A stretch of DNA of 44,525 nt from Candidatus Thiodiazotropha sp. (ex Ustalcina ferruginea) (GCA_025656375.1 JAHXHU010000120.1:1-44525); one strand, 5' to 3'. Shown: positions 30,806 through 41,450, counted from the stretch's first letter. The notes: generated by a model from the letters alone, not told the origin. Numbers and translations are program-made.

Positions 30806-30811
30806 GAGATA

Positions 30812-31123
30812 ATGGCTAACCAGAGAATACGAATTCGTCTGAAAGCATTTGATCATCGACTGATTGATCAATCTGCCCGTGAAATAGTGGAGACTGCCAA
30901 GCGCACTGGTGCGCATGTGCGTGGCCCTATTCCACTGCCGACAAAAAACGAGCGATATACCATTTTGGTTTCACCGCATGTCAATAAAGATGCCCGTGAT
31001 CAATATGAGATTCGCACCCACAAACGTCTGCTCGATATTGTTGAGCCAACTGATAAAACTGTGGATGCATTGATGAAGCTCGATTTGGCTGCCGGCGTCG
31101 ATGTGCAGATCAAACTGAACTGA
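30812..31123 (+). CDS. rpsJ: 30S ribosomal protein S10 / NusE
   Basis: S10 sits in the 30S head and also acts as NusE, joining NusB in antitermination and NusG in transcription-translation coupling. The 103-residue length equals that of E. coli. The motifs [14 protein letters not shown] and [15 protein letters not shown] are clear. It starts just after tuf copy 2, so the S10 gene set is transcribed with str. Confidence 0.98.
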   Translation: MANQRIRIRLKAFDHRLIDQSAREIVETAKRTGAHVRGPIPLPTKNERYTILVSPHVNKDARDQYEIRTHKRLLDIVEPTDKTVDALMKLDLAAGVDVQIKLN

Positions 31124-31134
31124 GGTTAAGAACG

Positions 31135-31785
31135 ATGGCGATTGGAGTAGTCGGCCGGAAGGCAGGAATGACCCGAGTATTTACCGAGCAGGGTGAGTCA
31201 ATACCTGTCACGGTAATCGAGGTTGAACCCAACCGTATCACTCAATTGAAGAGTGAAGATGCGGACGGATATTTGGCTGTTCAGGTAACCACCGGATCCC
31301 CTAAGACCTCACGTGTGAATAAGCCTGCTTCTGGACACTTTGCGAAAGCGGGAGTGGAAGCCGGTCGTAATGTCTGGGAGTTCCGCACTCAGCAAACCGA
31401 TATGGAAGGTATGGAAGTGGGTAGCGAAATTAAAGCTGACCATTTTGGGCCTGGACAGATCGTAGATGTGCGTGGCCGCTCCCAAGGTAAGGGTTTTCAG
31501 GGTGGCGTAAAACGTCATAACTTTCGGATGCAGGACGCGACCCATGGTAACTCGCTGTCTCATCGCGCGCCTGGTTCAATCGGGCAGTGCCAGACTCCGG
31601 GGCGCGTGTTTAAGGGCAAGAAAATGGCTGGCCAGATGGGTGCAGTGCAGCGTTGTCAGCAGAACCTAGAGGTTGTGCGTGTAGATACAGAACGCAATCT
31701 GTTGTTGGTCAGGGGTTCTGTGCCTGGTTCCAGAGGTGGTGATGTTATCGTCACTCCCGCTGTGAAGATGAAGAATAAAGGGTGA
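31135..31785 (+). CDS. rplC: 50S ribosomal protein L3
   Basis: L3 is an early-assembly 23S-binding protein near the peptidyl-transferase centre. The 216-residue product has [20 protein letters not shown] at the N terminus and the central loop [20 protein letters not shown] with the glutamine that PrmB methylates. Spacing to rpsJ is 11 bp. Confidence 0.97.
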   Translation: MAIGVVGRKAGMTRVFTEQGESIPVTVIEVEPNRITQLKSEDADGYLAVQVTTGSPKTSRVNKPASGHFAKAGVEAGRNVWEFRTQQTDMEGMEVGSEIKADHFGPGQIVDVRGRSQGKGFQGGVKRHNFRMQDATHGNSLSHRAPGSIGQCQTPGRVFKGKKMAGQMGAVQRCQQNLEVVRVDTERNLLLVRGSVPGSRGGDVIVTPAVKMKNKG

Positions 31786-31790
31786 CAGTA

Positions 31791-32402
31791 ATGGATCTCA
31801 ATGTACAAACAGCCGTAGGCGCTCAAACACTGGAGGTTTCAGATGAGATCTTTGGTGCAGAGTTTAAAGAGTCACTGGTCCATCAAGTGGTTTCTGCTTA
31901 CATGGCAAGTGCTCGTGCCGGCACTAAGGCACAAAAAAACCGTGCAGCAGTAAGAGGTGGTGGCGCTAAACCTTTTCGTCAGAAGGGTACTGGACGAGCT
32001 CGGGCGGGTACCAGTCGAAGCCCTATTTGGCGAAGTGGTGGTGTGAATTTTGCCGCTAGCCCTCGCAGCTATGCACAAAAGGTTAATCGTAAGATGTACC
32101 GTGGTGCAATCCGTTCAATTCTTTCTGAGCTGAACCGCCAGGAAAGGCTCGTTATCGTCGATGAGATAAGTGTATCTCAACCGAAAACCAAGGAGTTGGT
32201 CGATAAGCTGAAAGGTATGGATTTGAGTGATGTATTAGTGGTCTCACTCAACCCGGACGAGAATCTTCATCTGGCTTCTCGCAATCTTTATGGCGTCGAT
32301 GTGCGAGATGTTGATGAGATTGATCCGGTTAGTCTGGTAGCCTACGAGAAAGTGCTGGTTACCGAGGGTGCGGTGAAGAAACTTGAGGAGCGGCTGGCAT
32401 GA
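31791..32402 (+). CDS. rplD: 50S ribosomal protein L4
   Basis: L4 lines the peptide exit tunnel and, in E. coli, represses the S10 operon. I took the ATG at 31791 ([10 protein letters not shown]) as the start; an in-frame GTG at 31782 overlaps the rplC stop and is less likely. The product has 203 residues. The tunnel-loop block [19 protein letters not shown] (about residues 60-80) is intact and of normal length. The gene overlaps rplW by 4 bp (ATGA). Confidence 0.95.
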   Translation: MDLNVQTAVGAQTLEVSDEIFGAEFKESLVHQVVSAYMASARAGTKAQKNRAAVRGGGAKPFRQKGTGRARAGTSRSPIWRSGGVNFAASPRSYAQKVNRKMYRGAIRSILSELNRQERLVIVDEISVSQPKTKELVDKLKGMDLSDVLVVSLNPDENLHLASRNLYGVDVRDVDEIDPVSLVAYEKVLVTEGAVKKLEERLA

Positions 32403-32695
32403 ACAATGAGCGTCTCATGAAGGTTCTTCTGAGTCCGGTAGTATCAGAGAAGAGCAGCATAATAGCTGATGCCAATCGGCAGTACACTTTTCGCGTTACT
32501 ACTGATGCAACTAAGCGAGAAATTGCCAAGGCAGTTGAGAAACTGTTTGAGGTAGAAGTCGAGCAAGTGCAGGTAGTGAATTGTAAAGGTAAGCAAAAGC
32601 GCTTTGGTCAAGTAAACGGAAAGCGTTCTGACTGGAAAAAAGCATATGTTCGTCTCAAGCCGGGTAGCGATATCGATTTCGCAGCCGGTGCGTGA
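32399..32695 (+). CDS. rplW: 50S ribosomal protein L23
   Basis: L23 lies at the exit of the peptide tunnel and docks trigger factor and SRP. The 98-residue product has [19 protein letters not shown] and the loop [20 protein letters not shown]. It begins inside the last codon of rplD (ATGA overlap), so translation of the two is coupled. Confidence 0.96.
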   Translation: MNNERLMKVLLSPVVSEKSSIIADANRQYTFRVTTDATKREIAKAVEKLFEVEVEQVQVVNCKGKQKRFGQVNGKRSDWKKAYVRLKPGSDIDFAAGA

Positions 32696-32718
32696 GCAAG
32701 TAAAACAGGATTGGGATA

Positions 32719-33546
32719 ATGGCAGTCGTTAAAACAAAACCGACCTCTGCAGGCCGCAGGTTTGTGGTTAAGGTTGTCAATGATGAGCTCCATAGGGGTG
32801 AACCTTTTGGGCCGCTATTGGCAAAGAAGAGTAAGAGTGGCGGTCGTAACAACAACGGTCGAATAACTACTCGTCATCGTGGTGGTGGCCACAAGCAGCG
32901 TTACCGCATTATCGATTTTAAGCGTAATAAAGAGGCAATACCGGCAACTGTAGAGCGTCTGGAGTATGATCCAAACCGTACAGCACGTATTGCACTGATC
33001 CGCTATGCGGATGGCGAACGCACTTATATCATTGCGCCAAATAACCTGCATGTAGGTGACAAGATTGAGTCAGGTTCTGGCGCGCCGATCAAGACAGGTA
33101 ACTGCTTACCATTAAGAAATATTCCACTGGGTTCAGTGATGCATTGCATCGAAATGAAGCCTGGAAAAGGTGCACAGATCGCTCGCTCCGCTGGAGCATC
33201 AGTTCAGTTGGTCGCTCGTGAAGGTGGATATGCTACCTTGCGTTTGCGCTCAGGAGAGATGCGTAAAGTACCTGCTGATTGTCGTGCTGTAATCGGTGAA
33301 GTATCCAACTCTGAGCATACGCTTCGTTCACTGGGAAAAGCCGGGGCGAAACGCTGGAAGGGTGTACGTCCAACAGTACGTGGTGTCGCCATGAATCCGG
33401 TTGATCATCCGCATGGAGGTGGCGAAGGTCGTACCTCAGGCGGGCGACATCCCGTATCGCCATGGGGCACGCCAACCAAAGGGTATAAAACCCGCACCAA
33501 CAAACGTACGAATAAGATGATCGTGCGCCGTAGAAACCGTAAATAA
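32719..33546 (+). CDS. rplB: 50S ribosomal protein L2
   Basis: L2 is essential for subunit joining and peptidyl-transferase activity. The 275-residue product has [20 protein letters not shown] near residue 45 and the conserved C-terminal [20 protein letters not shown] with the functionally important histidine. Spacing to rplW is 23 bp and to rpsS 19 bp. Confidence 0.98.
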   Translation: MAVVKTKPTSAGRRFVVKVVNDELHRGEPFGPLLAKKSKSGGRNNNGRITTRHRGGGHKQRYRIIDFKRNKEAIPATVERLEYDPNRTARIALIRYADGERTYIIAPNNLHVGDKIESGSGAPIKTGNCLPLRNIPLGSVMHCIEMKPGKGAQIARSAGASVQLVAREGGYATLRLRSGEMRKVPADCRAVIGEVSNSEHTLRSLGKAGAKRWKGVRPTVRGVAMNPVDHPHGGGEGRTSGGRHPVSPWGTPTKGYKTRTNKRTNKMIVRRRNRK

Positions 33547-33565
33547 TTGATTAGGGGTTAGAGTC

Positions 33566-33838
33566 GTGCCACGTTCAATCAGAAAAGGCCCATTCATAGA
33601 CCACCATCTGACAAAGAAGGTGGATGAGGCAGTAGCCCAGAACAATAAGCGTCCTATCAAGACCTGGTCACGGAGATCGGTCGTCATCCCGGAGATGGTG
33701 GGATTGACCATTGCTGTTCACAACGGTAAGCAGCATGTACCGGTACTGGTATCAGAAAATATGGTTGGACATAAATTGGGTGAGTTTGCGCAGACCCGCA
33801 CCTATCGCGGTCATTCCGCAGATAGGAAGTCCACGTAA
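33566..33838 (+). CDS. rpsS: 30S ribosomal protein S19
   Basis: S19 forms a heterodimer with S13 in the 30S head. The 90-residue product starts with GTG and has [21 protein letters not shown] and [13 protein letters not shown]. It ends two or three lysines shorter than the E. coli protein, a common variation. rplV follows after 5 bp. Confidence 0.97.
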   Translation: MPRSIRKGPFIDHHLTKKVDEAVAQNNKRPIKTWSRRSVVIPEMVGLTIAVHNGKQHVPVLVSENMVGHKLGEFAQTRTYRGHSADRKST

Positions 33839-33843
33839 AGGAT

Positions 33844-34182
33844 ATGACGATGCAGACAACAGCAAAATTGCGTCATGCCCGCATCTCTGCTCAAAAAGGA
33901 CGCTTGGTCGCTGACCAGATTCGCGGTCTTCCTGTTGAGCAGGCCCTCAATATCCTGACATTCAGTAAGAAGAAGGGCGCGGAGCTGGTAAAAAAGGTTC
34001 TTGAATCGGCAATCGCCAATGCGGAACACAATGACGGCGCCGATATTGATGAATTGAAGGTTTCGGCCGTCAGTGTTGATGAAGGTCCGACTATGAAACG
34101 TATCCGTGCTCGCGCCAAGGGGCGTGCATCCAGGATTCTCAAGCGCACCAGCCACATTAACGTGACTGTCGCGGAAAAGTAA
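33844..34182 (+). CDS. rplV: 50S ribosomal protein L22
   Basis: L22 contacts all 23S domains and lines the tunnel with L4. The 112-residue product has [19 protein letters not shown] and the beta-hairpin region [20 protein letters not shown], both intact. The ATG at 33850 (MQTTAKL) is an alternative start that fits the family length of 110. Confidence 0.96.
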   Translation: MTMQTTAKLRHARISAQKGRLVADQIRGLPVEQALNILTFSKKKGAELVKKVLESAIANAEHNDGADIDELKVSAVSVDEGPTMKRIRARAKGRASRILKRTSHINVTVAEK

Positions 34183-34200
34183 CAGGCAAGAGAGGCCGAA

Positions 34201-34884
34201 ATGGGTCAGAAAGTACATCCAACTGGGATACGTCTTGGCATCGTCAAAGATTGGACGTCCAAGTGGTATGCAGATTCCAAGCACTATGCAGATCTGTTGA
34301 ATAATGATCTCGAAGTCCGTGATTTCTTGAAAAAGAAACTGTCACAGGCTTCAGTCAGTCGAATTCAAATCGATCGTCCGGCCAACAATGCCCATATTAC
34401 TGTCCATACGGCACGACCGGGATTGGTAATCGGTAAAAAAGGTGAGGATATCGACGCCTTGAGAGCTGAGGTCTCAGGCATGATGGGTATCCCTGTTCAT
34501 ATGAGCATTGAGGAGATCCGCAAGCCGGAGCTGGATGCGCAATTGGTCGGCGAGAGTATTGCTCAACAGTTGGAACGTCGTGTGATGTTCCGTCGTGCTA
34601 TGAAGCGAGCCGTTCAAAATGCAATGCGCCTGGGTGCCGAAGGCATCAAAGTTCATATCAGCGGGCGCCTAAATGGCGCTGAGATTGCACGTTCTGAATG
34701 GTATCGTGAAGGCCGCGTTCCACTACATACACTGCGAGCAGACATTGACTATGGCTTCGCTGAAGCAAATACCACCTACGGTATTATCGGCGTCAAAGTA
34801 TGGGTCTTCAAAGGTGAAGTCTACGGTGACCGTGAGGAAGTGGAAGTGGAAACTAAGACAGCCTCACCGAGTAAGAGGTCGTAA
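34201..34884 (+). CDS. rpsC: 30S ribosomal protein S3
   Basis: S3 helps form the mRNA entry channel. The 227-residue product has the start [17 protein letters not shown], a type II KH domain with the GxxG loop in [10 protein letters not shown], and the C-terminal domain with [19 protein letters not shown]. It follows L22 after 18 bp, with rplP 3 bp downstream. Confidence 0.97.
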   Translation: MGQKVHPTGIRLGIVKDWTSKWYADSKHYADLLNNDLEVRDFLKKKLSQASVSRIQIDRPANNAHITVHTARPGLVIGKKGEDIDALRAEVSGMMGIPVHMSIEEIRKPELDAQLVGESIAQQLERRVMFRRAMKRAVQNAMRLGAEGIKVHISGRLNGAEIARSEWYREGRVPLHTLRADIDYGFAEANTTYGIIGVKVWVFKGEVYGDREEVEVETKTASPSKRS

Positions 34885-34887
34885 GTC

Positions 34888-35301
34888 ATGTTGCAACCAA
34901 AACGGACAAAATTTCGAAAGCAGCACAAAGGACGCAATCGCGGTTTAGCAATAACGGGTAGCGATGTCTCCTTTGGTGAGTTCGGCTTGAAATCAACGGG
35001 CAGAGGTCGTCTTACGGCAAGGCAGATTGAGTCAGCGCGTCGCGCCATAACTCGACACGTAAAACGTGGCGGTAAAATCTGGATTCGTGTCTTTCCAGAT
35101 AAACCAATCACTAAAAAGCCGTTGGAAGTACGCCAAGGTAAAGGTAAGGGTAATGTTGAATACTGGGTAGCTCAGATTCAACCGGGCCGAATGCTTTATG
35201 AGATTGAAGGTATCTCTGAAGAGTTGGCCCGCGAGGCATTTGCACTCGCTTCTGCCAAGCTGCCTGTTTCTACTGCATTCGTGAAGCGGACGGTAATGTA
35301 A
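34888..35301 (+). CDS. rplP: 50S ribosomal protein L16
   Basis: L16 helps position A-site tRNA on the large subunit. The 137-residue product has [17 protein letters not shown] and [18 protein letters not shown] near the N terminus, and the conserved arginine region [20 protein letters not shown] (R81 in E. coli is the YcfD hydroxylation site). Its stop and the rpmC start share one base (TAATG). Confidence 0.97.
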   Translation: MLQPKRTKFRKQHKGRNRGLAITGSDVSFGEFGLKSTGRGRLTARQIESARRAITRHVKRGGKIWIRVFPDKPITKKPLEVRQGKGKGNVEYWVAQIQPGRMLYEIEGISEELAREAFALASAKLPVSTAFVKRTVM

Positions 35302-35501
35302 TGAAAACATCTGAACTTAGAGCAAAATCGCAACAAGAACTAACGACCGCACTCGATGAACTTTTAAAAGAGCAGCTTTATCTGCGCATGCAGCGTGGTA
35401 CTGGACAATTGGCCAAGCCTTCTCGCATGAATGAGGTTCGCAAGGATATTGCACGGGTTAAGACTCTTATGAACGAACAGAAGTCGGGTAATGCATCATG
35501 A
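35301..35501 (+). CDS. rpmC: 50S ribosomal protein L29
   Basis: L29 is a small helical protein next to L23 at the tunnel exit. The 66-residue product has the usual start [14 protein letters not shown] and the signature [30 protein letters not shown], shown here to mark residues about 27-55. It overlaps both neighbours: TAATG with rplP and ATGA with rpsQ. Confidence 0.95.
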   Translation: MKTSELRAKSQQELTTALDELLKEQLYLRMQRGTGQLAKPSRMNEVRKDIARVKTLMNEQKSGNAS

Positions 35502-35758
35502 GTGAGCAACAGACAACTAACCGTACACTGGTTGGGCAGGTCGTCAGTAGTGCAATGGATAAATCCATCACTGTAACTGTTGAACGTCTCGTAAAGCATC
35601 CGGTGTACGGTAAGTTTATGCGTCGTTCAACTAAAGTACATGCGCATGACGAGGCAAACGAGTGTCAGAAAGGGGATAAGGTGATGGTAGAACAGTGCCG
35701 TCCCCTGTCGAAAACCAAAACATGGCGTTTGGTAAAAGTACTGGAGCGTGCTAGCTGA
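35498..35758 (+). CDS. rpsQ: 30S ribosomal protein S17
   Basis: S17 binds the 5' domain of 16S rRNA early in assembly. The 86-residue product has [38 protein letters not shown] and [17 protein letters not shown]. It is the last gene of the S10 set, and the next gap (53 bp) marks the start of the spc set. Confidence 0.96.
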   Translation: MSEQQTTNRTLVGQVVSSAMDKSITVTVERLVKHPVYGKFMRRSTKVHAHDEANECQKGDKVMVEQCRPLSKTKTWRLVKVLERAS

Positions 35759-35811
35759 GTGATATGCTCAGCATGCGTCCATTCGAAACTATTTGGAATT
35801 AGGGCAATACC

Positions 35812-36180
35812 ATGATTCAGATGCAGACCAACCTCAGTGTTGCTGATAACAGTGGTGCTAAGCGGGTTCAGTGCATAAAGGTGCTAGGTGGTTCACATCG
35901 TCGTTATGCCGGGATCGGAGACATTGTGAAGGTCAGTGTCAAAGATGCAATACCTCGAGGCAAAGTGAAGAAAGGCGATGTCTACAATGCAGTTGTTGTA
36001 CGTACTACCAAGGGTGTACGTCGTCCCGACGGCTCGGTGATACGTTTCGATACCAATGCAGCGGTGCTTTTGAATAATGCGCTGCAGCCTATCGGCACTC
36101 GCATATTCGGCCCCGTTACCCGTGAATTAAGGAGTGAGCGATTTATGAAAATCATCTCGCTTGCTCCAGAAGTTTTGTGA
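35812..36180 (+). CDS. rplN: 50S ribosomal protein L14
   Basis: L14 forms part of inter-subunit bridges. The 122-residue product has [19 protein letters not shown] and [20 protein letters not shown], and ends in [12 protein letters not shown]-like sequence ([12 protein letters not shown]). It is the first gene of the spc set; I see no clear separate promoter in the 53 bp before it. Confidence 0.97.
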   Translation: MIQMQTNLSVADNSGAKRVQCIKVLGGSHRRYAGIGDIVKVSVKDAIPRGKVKKGDVYNAVVVRTTKGVRRPDGSVIRFDTNAAVLLNNALQPIGTRIFGPVTRELRSERFMKIISLAPEVL

Positions 36181-36192
36181 GGCAGCATTAAT

Positions 36193-36513
36193 ATGGCTAA
36201 CAAGATTAAAAAAGGTGACGAAGTCATCGTTATTGCCGGTAAGGATAAAGGTAAACGCGGCACTGTAGTCAAAAGGCTACAGGAAGACCGGCTGGTAGTT
36301 GAAAACGTCAATATGGCGAAAAAACATACCAAACCGAATCCGAATAAAGGCGAACCAGGCGGAATCCTTGATAAGGAGATGCCACTGCACATCTCAAACG
36401 TCGCTCTATACAACCCGGAAACCGGTAAGGGCGATCGTGTTGGATTTAAAATTCTAGAAGACGGCAAAAAGGTTCGGATATTTAAATCGAATCAAGAAGT
36501 CGTCGATATTTAA
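36193..36513 (+). CDS. rplX: 50S ribosomal protein L24
   Basis: L24 starts assembly of the large subunit. The 106-residue product has a KOW motif near the N terminus ([20 protein letters not shown]) and [18 protein letters not shown]. Spacing to L14 is 12 bp and to L5 13 bp. Confidence 0.97.
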   Translation: MANKIKKGDEVIVIAGKDKGKRGTVVKRLQEDRLVVENVNMAKKHTKPNPNKGEPGGILDKEMPLHISNVALYNPETGKGDRVGFKILEDGKKVRIFKSNQEVVDI

Positions 36514-36526
36514 GGCGTGATCAGAC

Positions 36527-37066
36527 ATGGTAAGGTTACAGCAACATTATAAAGAAACTGTGGTCCAGGAACTAATGGGCAAGTTTCAGTTCAGCAGCAT
36601 AATGCAGGTGCCTAAGATTACCAAGGTTACCCTGAATATGGGTGTTGGTGAGGCGATTGGCGACAAGAAAATCCTGGAACACGCAGTAGGAGACATGGAG
36701 AAGATTGCAGGTCAAAAAGCAATCATTACACATGCTCGAAAATCGATTGCAGGATTTAAAGTCCGTGAAGGATGGCCGATCGGTTGTAAGGTTACCTTGC
36801 GCCGCGAGCGGATGTATGAGTTTCTTGACCGTCTTATTAATGTCGCGATTCCGCGTATCCGAGATTTTCGAGGACTGAATGGTAAAGCCTTTGATGGCCG
36901 TGGCAACTACTCCATGGGTGTTAAAGAACAGATCATGTTTCCAGAGATTGATTACGACAAGATCGATGCGCTGCGTGGATTGGATATTACCATTACCACT
37001 ACAGCACGTACCGATGAAGAGGGTCGTGCATTACTGGAAGCCTTCAAATTCCCCTTTAAGAACTGA
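36527..37066 (+). CDS. rplE: 50S ribosomal protein L5
   Basis: L5 binds 5S rRNA and contacts P-site tRNA. The 179-residue length is as in E. coli. Motifs are [40 protein letters not shown] and [20 protein letters not shown]. In E. coli the S8 repressor binds the start of this gene. Confidence 0.97.
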   Translation: MVRLQQHYKETVVQELMGKFQFSSIMQVPKITKVTLNMGVGEAIGDKKILEHAVGDMEKIAGQKAIITHARKSIAGFKVREGWPIGCKVTLRRERMYEFLDRLINVAIPRIRDFRGLNGKAFDGRGNYSMGVKEQIMFPEIDYDKIDALRGLDITITTTARTDEEGRALLEAFKFPFKN

Positions 37067-37075
37067 GTTTTAAAT

Positions 37076-37381
37076 ATGGCAAAGAAGAGCATGATTGCAC
37101 GCGAATTCAAACGTGCGCAGACAACTTCACGCTACGCTTCCAAGCGTAATGCACTGAAGGCTGTAGTTAAAAACCCTAACAGCAGTTTTGAAGAGATAGA
37201 GCAGGCAACTTTGAAACTACAGAAATTGCCCAGGGATGCAAGTCCGTCTCGAAAGCGAAATCGCTGTCGAGTGACCGGACGGCCTCATGGCGTGTACCGT
37301 AAATTCGGTCTCTGCAGAAATAAATTGCGCGAGGCGGCAATGCGTGGAGATATACCGGGGCTTGCTAAAGCGAGTTGGTAA
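37076..37381 (+). CDS. rpsN: 30S ribosomal protein S14, zinc-independent type
   Basis: S14 packs between the helices of the 30S head. The 101-residue product is the long form without a CxxC zinc site: [20 protein letters not shown] at the start and [20 protein letters not shown] in the C-terminal half. It follows rplE after 9 bp. The next gap, 100 bp, is the largest inside the spc set. Confidence 0.97.
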   Translation: MAKKSMIAREFKRAQTTSRYASKRNALKAVVKNPNSSFEEIEQATLKLQKLPRDASPSRKRNRCRVTGRPHGVYRKFGLCRNKLREAAMRGDIPGLAKASW

Positions 37382-37393
37382 GAGTATTATTTT

Positions 37394-37460
37394 GCGCCTT
37401 TATCCGGAGCAGGTACTGGTCCGGTGGTTTTACTTTTTGGGTATCGCGCCATAAAGGCGG
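37394..37460 (+). promoter_or_regulatory. Structured leader between rpsN and rpsH
   Basis: CGCCTTTAT at 37395-37403 pairs perfectly with ATAAAGGCG at 37451-37459. Directly inside, CCGGA at 37404-37408 pairs with TCCGG at 37420-37424, and CAG/CTG continue the helix to a GTA loop. About 26 nt stay unpaired before the outer strand returns. The structure ends 22 bp before the rpsH start. It may be an S8 autoregulatory site moved from its E. coli position at rplE. That reading is inference. Confidence 0.5.
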
Positions 37461-37481
37461 ACTGACCTCAGGAGCTCTAAT

Positions 37482-37877
37482 ATGAGTATGTCAGATCCCA
37501 TCGCGGATATGCTTACGCGCATCCGCAATGGCCAGGCAGCTAAGAAAGCAACTGTCGAGCTGCCTTCCTCTAAGCAAAAGCTGGCAATTGCTAATCTTCT
37601 GAAAAATGAAGGATTTCTTAAGGAAGTCTCTGTAAATAGCGAATCAACTAAACCTATCCTTGTGCTAGAGTTGAGCTATTTTCAAGGTCGCCCCGTCATC
37701 GATATCATCAAGCGTGTAAGTCGTCCTGGTCTTCGTGTCTACAAAGGTAGAGACGAACTTCCTAAGGTGCGTGGTGGTCTTGGTCTGGCGATTATATCCA
37801 CTTCTCAAGGTGTGATGACAGACCGAGCTGCCCGAGAGATCGGACAGGGCGGAGAAGTTGTCGCCTTTGTCGCCTAG
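37482..37877 (+). CDS. rpsH: 30S ribosomal protein S8
   Basis: S8 binds the central domain of 16S rRNA and is the translational repressor of the spc operon in E. coli. The 131-residue product has [20 protein letters not shown] at the N terminus, ISRP-like region [19 protein letters not shown] and the ending [17 protein letters not shown] with a normal C terminus. AGGAG lies ahead of the start. Confidence 0.97.
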   Translation: MSMSDPIADMLTRIRNGQAAKKATVELPSSKQKLAIANLLKNEGFLKEVSVNSESTKPILVLELSYFQGRPVIDIIKRVSRPGLRVYKGRDELPKVRGGLGLAIISTSQGVMTDRAAREIGQGGEVVAFVA

Positions 37878-37888
37878 AGGTTATTGAT

Positions 37889-38425
37889 ATGTCACGCGTA
37901 GCTAAGAGTCCTATATCGATACCATCTGGCGTTACTGTAAAAAGAGCTGACCAATCGCTGAGTGTCAAGGGACCTAAGGGTGAAATTGCAATGAACATGC
38001 ACCCGATGGTCGATGTTACAGAAGAAGACAACACGCTGAACATTTCACCTAAAGCTGAGAGTAAATCTGGATGGGCCATGGCTGGCACAATTCGCGCCCT
38101 GGTCAATAACATGGTTACTGGTGTCAGCCAGGGATTTGAAAAGAAACTTCAGTTGGTGGGCGTTGGTTATCGTGCACAGGCAGGCGGTAAATCACTTAAT
38201 CTCAATCTTGGTTTCTCGCACCCAATTGATTACCCAGTGCCTGAAGGTATCAGCAGCATAGCAACACCTTCGGCAACTGAGATAATTGTCAGTGGAAGCG
38301 ACAAGCAGCGAGTTGGCCAGGTGGCTGCGGAGATCCGGGCCTATCGTCCGCCTGAACCTTACAAGGGTAAGGGTGTACGTTATTCTGATGAGCACGTTGT
38401 GCGTAAAGAAGCCAAGAAGAAATAG
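37889..38425 (+). CDS. rplF: 50S ribosomal protein L6
   Basis: L6 sits near the sarcin-ricin loop and the factor-binding site. The 178-residue product has [14 protein letters not shown] at the start and the conserved C-terminal [20 protein letters not shown] and [17 protein letters not shown]. Spacing to S8 is 11 bp. Confidence 0.97.
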   Translation: MSRVAKSPISIPSGVTVKRADQSLSVKGPKGEIAMNMHPMVDVTEEDNTLNISPKAESKSGWAMAGTIRALVNNMVTGVSQGFEKKLQLVGVGYRAQAGGKSLNLNLGFSHPIDYPVPEGISSIATPSATEIIVSGSDKQRVGQVAAEIRAYRPPEPYKGKGVRYSDEHVVRKEAKKK

Positions 38426-38434
38426 GGTATAACG

Positions 38435-38791
38435 ATGGAAAAGAAAATATCACGTATACGTCGTGGACGTCGAACACGAGCCAAGATTCAAGAGCTCGGT
38501 GCTTATCGTCTGTCTATTCATCGTACACCCCGCCATATTTATGCCCAGGTGATTAGTCCTGATGGCGCAAATGTATTAGCGAGTGCCTCTACGCTTGATA
38601 AAGCCATTCGTAGTGAAATCAATGGTGCCAGTGGAAATGTCAGTGCTGCAACGGTAGTGGGGAAGTACATTGCTGAGAGAGCCAAATCCGCTGGTGTTGA
38701 AAATGTTGCCTTCGATCGTTCAGGTTTTAGATACCACGGTCGTGTGAAGGCGCTTGCTGATGCGGCCCGTGAAGCCGGTCTCCAATTTTAA
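38435..38791 (+). CDS. rplR: 50S ribosomal protein L18
   Basis: L18 binds 5S rRNA together with L5 and L25. The 118-residue product has [20 protein letters not shown] and [20 protein letters not shown]. The gene spacing of 9 bp upstream and 12 bp downstream fits a tight operon. Confidence 0.96.
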   Translation: MEKKISRIRRGRRTRAKIQELGAYRLSIHRTPRHIYAQVISPDGANVLASASTLDKAIRSEINGASGNVSAATVVGKYIAERAKSAGVENVAFDRSGFRYHGRVKALADAAREAGLQF

Positions 38792-38803
38792 AGGTTCAGG
38801 ATT

Positions 38804-39313
38804 ATGGCAAATTTTAGTGCGAAGCCTGAGGGTGACGATCTGCTTGAAAAGCTGGTCAATGTAAACCGGGTAGCAAAAGTAGTAAAAGGTGGCCGCCAAT
38901 TCGGTTTTTCCGCCTTAACTGTCGTTGGTGATGGCAAGGGTCGCGTCGGCTTCGGAACGGGTAAAGCCCGCGAAGTACCTGTAGCTATACAGAAGGCGAT
39001 GGAAACGGCACGTAAGAACATGGTGTCTATCAGACTGAATGGTTCTACATTGCAATATCCTGTAATGGGCAGACATGGTGCAGCCAGGGTTCACATGCAA
39101 CCTGCTTCAGACGGTACCGGTATCATCGCCGGCGGTGCGATGCGAGCGGTTTTCGAGGTTCTTGGTGTACAGAATGTTTTAGCCAAGTGTATCGGGACAA
39201 ACAATCCCATGAACGTTGTTCGGGCCACTATCAATGGCTTGAATGAGATGACAGATGCTGAATCCGTCGCACTTAAGCGCGGTAAGAGTGTCGAAGATAT
39301 CCTGGTGGGGTAA
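38804..39313 (+). CDS. rpsE: 30S ribosomal protein S5
   Basis: S5 helps form the mRNA entry pore and affects accuracy. The 169-residue product has the N-terminal double-stranded RNA-binding domain with [20 protein letters not shown] and [18 protein letters not shown], and the C-terminal fold with [20 protein letters not shown]. No spectinomycin-type deletion is visible in the KVVKGGR loop. Confidence 0.97.
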   Translation: MANFSAKPEGDDLLEKLVNVNRVAKVVKGGRQFGFSALTVVGDGKGRVGFGTGKAREVPVAIQKAMETARKNMVSIRLNGSTLQYPVMGRHGAARVHMQPASDGTGIIAGGAMRAVFEVLGVQNVLAKCIGTNNPMNVVRATINGLNEMTDAESVALKRGKSVEDILVG

Positions 39314-39316
39314 GTC

Positions 39317-39505
39317 ATGGTAAAAAAGAAAACAATGCAGGTGACTCTGACTCGCAGCACAAGTGGCCGCCTAGCAAGCCATAAAGCATGTGTTACTGGG
39401 TTAGGGCTGCGACGCATGTACCAGATTGTCGAGGTAGAGGATACTCCTGCTACTCGGGGTATGGTGAATAAAGTTAATTATATGGTTAAGGTAGTGGAGG
39501 CTTAA
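39317..39505 (+). CDS. rpmD: 50S ribosomal protein L30
   Basis: L30 is a small protein of the large subunit. The 62-residue product has [20 protein letters not shown], followed by [20 protein letters not shown], the family signature. rplO follows after a single base, so translation is likely coupled. Confidence 0.95.
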   Translation: MVKKKTMQVTLTRSTSGRLASHKACVTGLGLRRMYQIVEVEDTPATRGMVNKVNYMVKVVEA

Positions 39506-39506
39506 A

Positions 39507-39938
39507 ATGCGCTTAAATACACTACAGCCAGCTCCAGGTAGTAAACCAGCTCGAAAACGTGTCGGCCGCGGTATTGGTAGCGGTCTCGGAAAAACCTGTG
39601 GGCGTGGTCACAAGGGGCAGAAATCCCGTTCCGGCGGTTTTCAAAAGGTTGGTTTTGAAGGTGGCCAGATGCCCCTCCAGAGAAGACTGCCAAAGATCGG
39701 TTTTACCTCACGCATTTCCATGTCAACCGCACAAGTACGACTTGGTGAGTTGGCTAAAGTGGAAGGTGACGTCATCGATCTTGAAACCTTACAGAAGGCA
39801 AATGTCGTCACACGCTCAATCAAGAAAGTGAAAATATTTGCATCTGGTGCAATCGATCGCGCAGTTACTGTAAAGGGACTGGGTGTTTCAAAGGGTGCGA
39901 AAGCTGCAATCGAAGCAGCTGGCGGTAAGGTCGAATAA
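39507..39938 (+). CDS. rplO: 50S ribosomal protein L15
   Basis: L15 is a late-assembly protein with a long basic N-terminal extension. The 143-residue product has [20 protein letters not shown] and [18 protein letters not shown] (the arginine after PLQR is the YcfD-related hydroxylation region in L27/L16 neighbours only, not here). The C-terminal globular part ends in [11 protein letters not shown]. secY starts 3 bp later. Confidence 0.96.
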   Translation: MRLNTLQPAPGSKPARKRVGRGIGSGLGKTCGRGHKGQKSRSGGFQKVGFEGGQMPLQRRLPKIGFTSRISMSTAQVRLGELAKVEGDVIDLETLQKANVVTRSIKKVKIFASGAIDRAVTVKGLGVSKGAKAAIEAAGGKVE

Positions 39939-39941
39939 GTT

Positions 39942-41273
39942 ATGGCCAATCAAGGTTCACCGATGATGGGGGCTCTAGGTAACATGGGTCGGTTGACGGA
40001 ACTTCGTCAACGACTTTTGTTTGTTGCTGGTGCTCTACTGGTGTTCCGCATTGGTACCTTCATACCGGTACCTGGTGTGAATCCAGTTGCCTTGGCAGCG
40101 CTTTTTGAGCAAGCTCAAGGTTCGATTCTGGATATGTTCAATATGTTTTCAGGCGGTGCTCTGGAGCGTGCCAGTTTGTTTGCTCTTGGCATTATGCCTT
40201 ACATATCCGCCTCGATTATTATGCAGTTAATGTCTGCCGTTATCCCTACCCTGGAGCAACTTAAAAAAGAGGGTGAGGCAGGACGCAGAAAAATAACTCA
40301 ATATACCCGCTACGGAACTGTCGTTTTAGCGACATTTCAAGCAGTCGGTATTTCAATCGCCCTGCAAAGCCAGACTGTTGGTGGAGAGACGATTGTCATA
40401 CATCAAGGTGTGGGCTTTGTTGTAACTGCAGCTGTCTCATTGGTTACAGGTACGATGTTCCTGATGTGGTTGGGTGAGCAAATCACCGAGCGTGGTATCG
40501 GAAACGGTATTTCAATGATCATTTTTGCGGGCATTGTAGCTGGGTTGCCAGCGGCTATCGGTGGGACACTAGAGCTTGCGAGAACAGGTGAACTGAATGC
40601 GCTTACAATTCTTTTCCTGTTTGTATTGGCAATTGCTGTTACTGCTTTTGTCGTATTCGTAGAGCGTGGACAACGACGGATAACGATTAACTATGCAAAG
40701 CGTCAGCAGGGTAGGAAGATGTTGGCTGCTCAAAGTACGCATTTGCCGCTCAAACTCAATATGGCTGGGGTAATACCACCTATTTTTGCATCGAGTATTA
40801 TTCTATTTCCGGCAACACTTGGACAGTGGTTTGGAAATACTGAGGATACACGCTGGATACAGGATATATTCTCCAAGTTATCTCCTGGTGAGCCGGTCTA
40901 TGTCATGGCTTATGCAGCAGCGATCATCTTTTTCTGTTTTTTCTATACAGCATTAGTGTTCAATTCTCGTGAGACGGCTGATAATTTGAAGCGCTCGGGG
41001 GCCTTTATTCCAGGAATAAGACCAGGTGATCAGACAGCTAAGTATATCGATAACGTCATGTCGAGACTGACGATGGCCGGCGCAATCTATATTACTTTGG
41101 TTTGCCTGCTACCGGAATTTCTAATAGTCGGTTGGAATGTACCCTTCTACTTTGGCGGTACCTCACTATTGATTATCGTGGTAGTGGTTATGGATTTCAT
41201 GGCGCAAGTACAAGCACACCTGATGTCACACCAATACGAAGGCTTGATGAAGAAAGCCAATCTGAAAGGGTAG
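39942..41273 (+). CDS. secY: Preprotein translocase subunit SecY
   Basis: SecY is the channel of the Sec translocon in the inner membrane, working with SecE (encoded at 14395) and SecG. The 443-residue product has ten predicted helices. Motifs are [18 protein letters not shown] in the first periplasmic/plug region, [20 protein letters not shown], the cytoplasmic loop [19 protein letters not shown] and [20 protein letters not shown]. It is the second-last gene of the spc set. Confidence 0.98.
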   Translation: MANQGSPMMGALGNMGRLTELRQRLLFVAGALLVFRIGTFIPVPGVNPVALAALFEQAQGSILDMFNMFSGGALERASLFALGIMPYISASIIMQLMSAVIPTLEQLKKEGEAGRRKITQYTRYGTVVLATFQAVGISIALQSQTVGGETIVIHQGVGFVVTAAVSLVTGTMFLMWLGEQITERGIGNGISMIIFAGIVAGLPAAIGGTLELARTGELNALTILFLFVLAIAVTAFVVFVERGQRRITINYAKRQQGRKMLAAQSTHLPLKLNMAGVIPPIFASSIILFPATLGQWFGNTEDTRWIQDIFSKLSPGEPVYVMAYAAAIIFFCFFYTALVFNSRETADNLKRSGAFIPGIRPGDQTAKYIDNVMSRLTMAGAIYITLVCLLPEFLIVGWNVPFYFGGTSLLIIVVVVMDFMAQVQAHLMSHQYEGLMKKANLKG

Positions 41274-41336
41274 TGGCGCAGGGCTGTTACGTTAACGAAT
41301 CTTGACCAGTATGGAACATATTTTGGAGTCTATATC

Positions 41337-41450
41337 ATGAAAGTGCGTGCATCGGTAAAGAAAATCTGCCGCAATTGCAAGATCGTGCGCCGGAATGGCG
41401 TTGTCAGAGTGATCTGTAAAGAAGGACGCCATAAGCAGCGTCAGGGTTAA
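41337..41450 (+). CDS. rpmJ: 50S ribosomal protein L36, zinc-binding type
   Basis: This 37-residue gene was found by reading the gap after secY. The product begins [19 protein letters not shown] and ends [11 protein letters not shown]. It has the full zinc ligand set of the C+ form (CxxC at 11 and 14, C27 and H32). TTTTGGAG lies about 10 bp before the ATG. It closes the spc set as in E. coli. Confidence 0.95.
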   Translation: MKVRASVKKICRNCKIVRRNGVVRVICKEGRHKQRQG

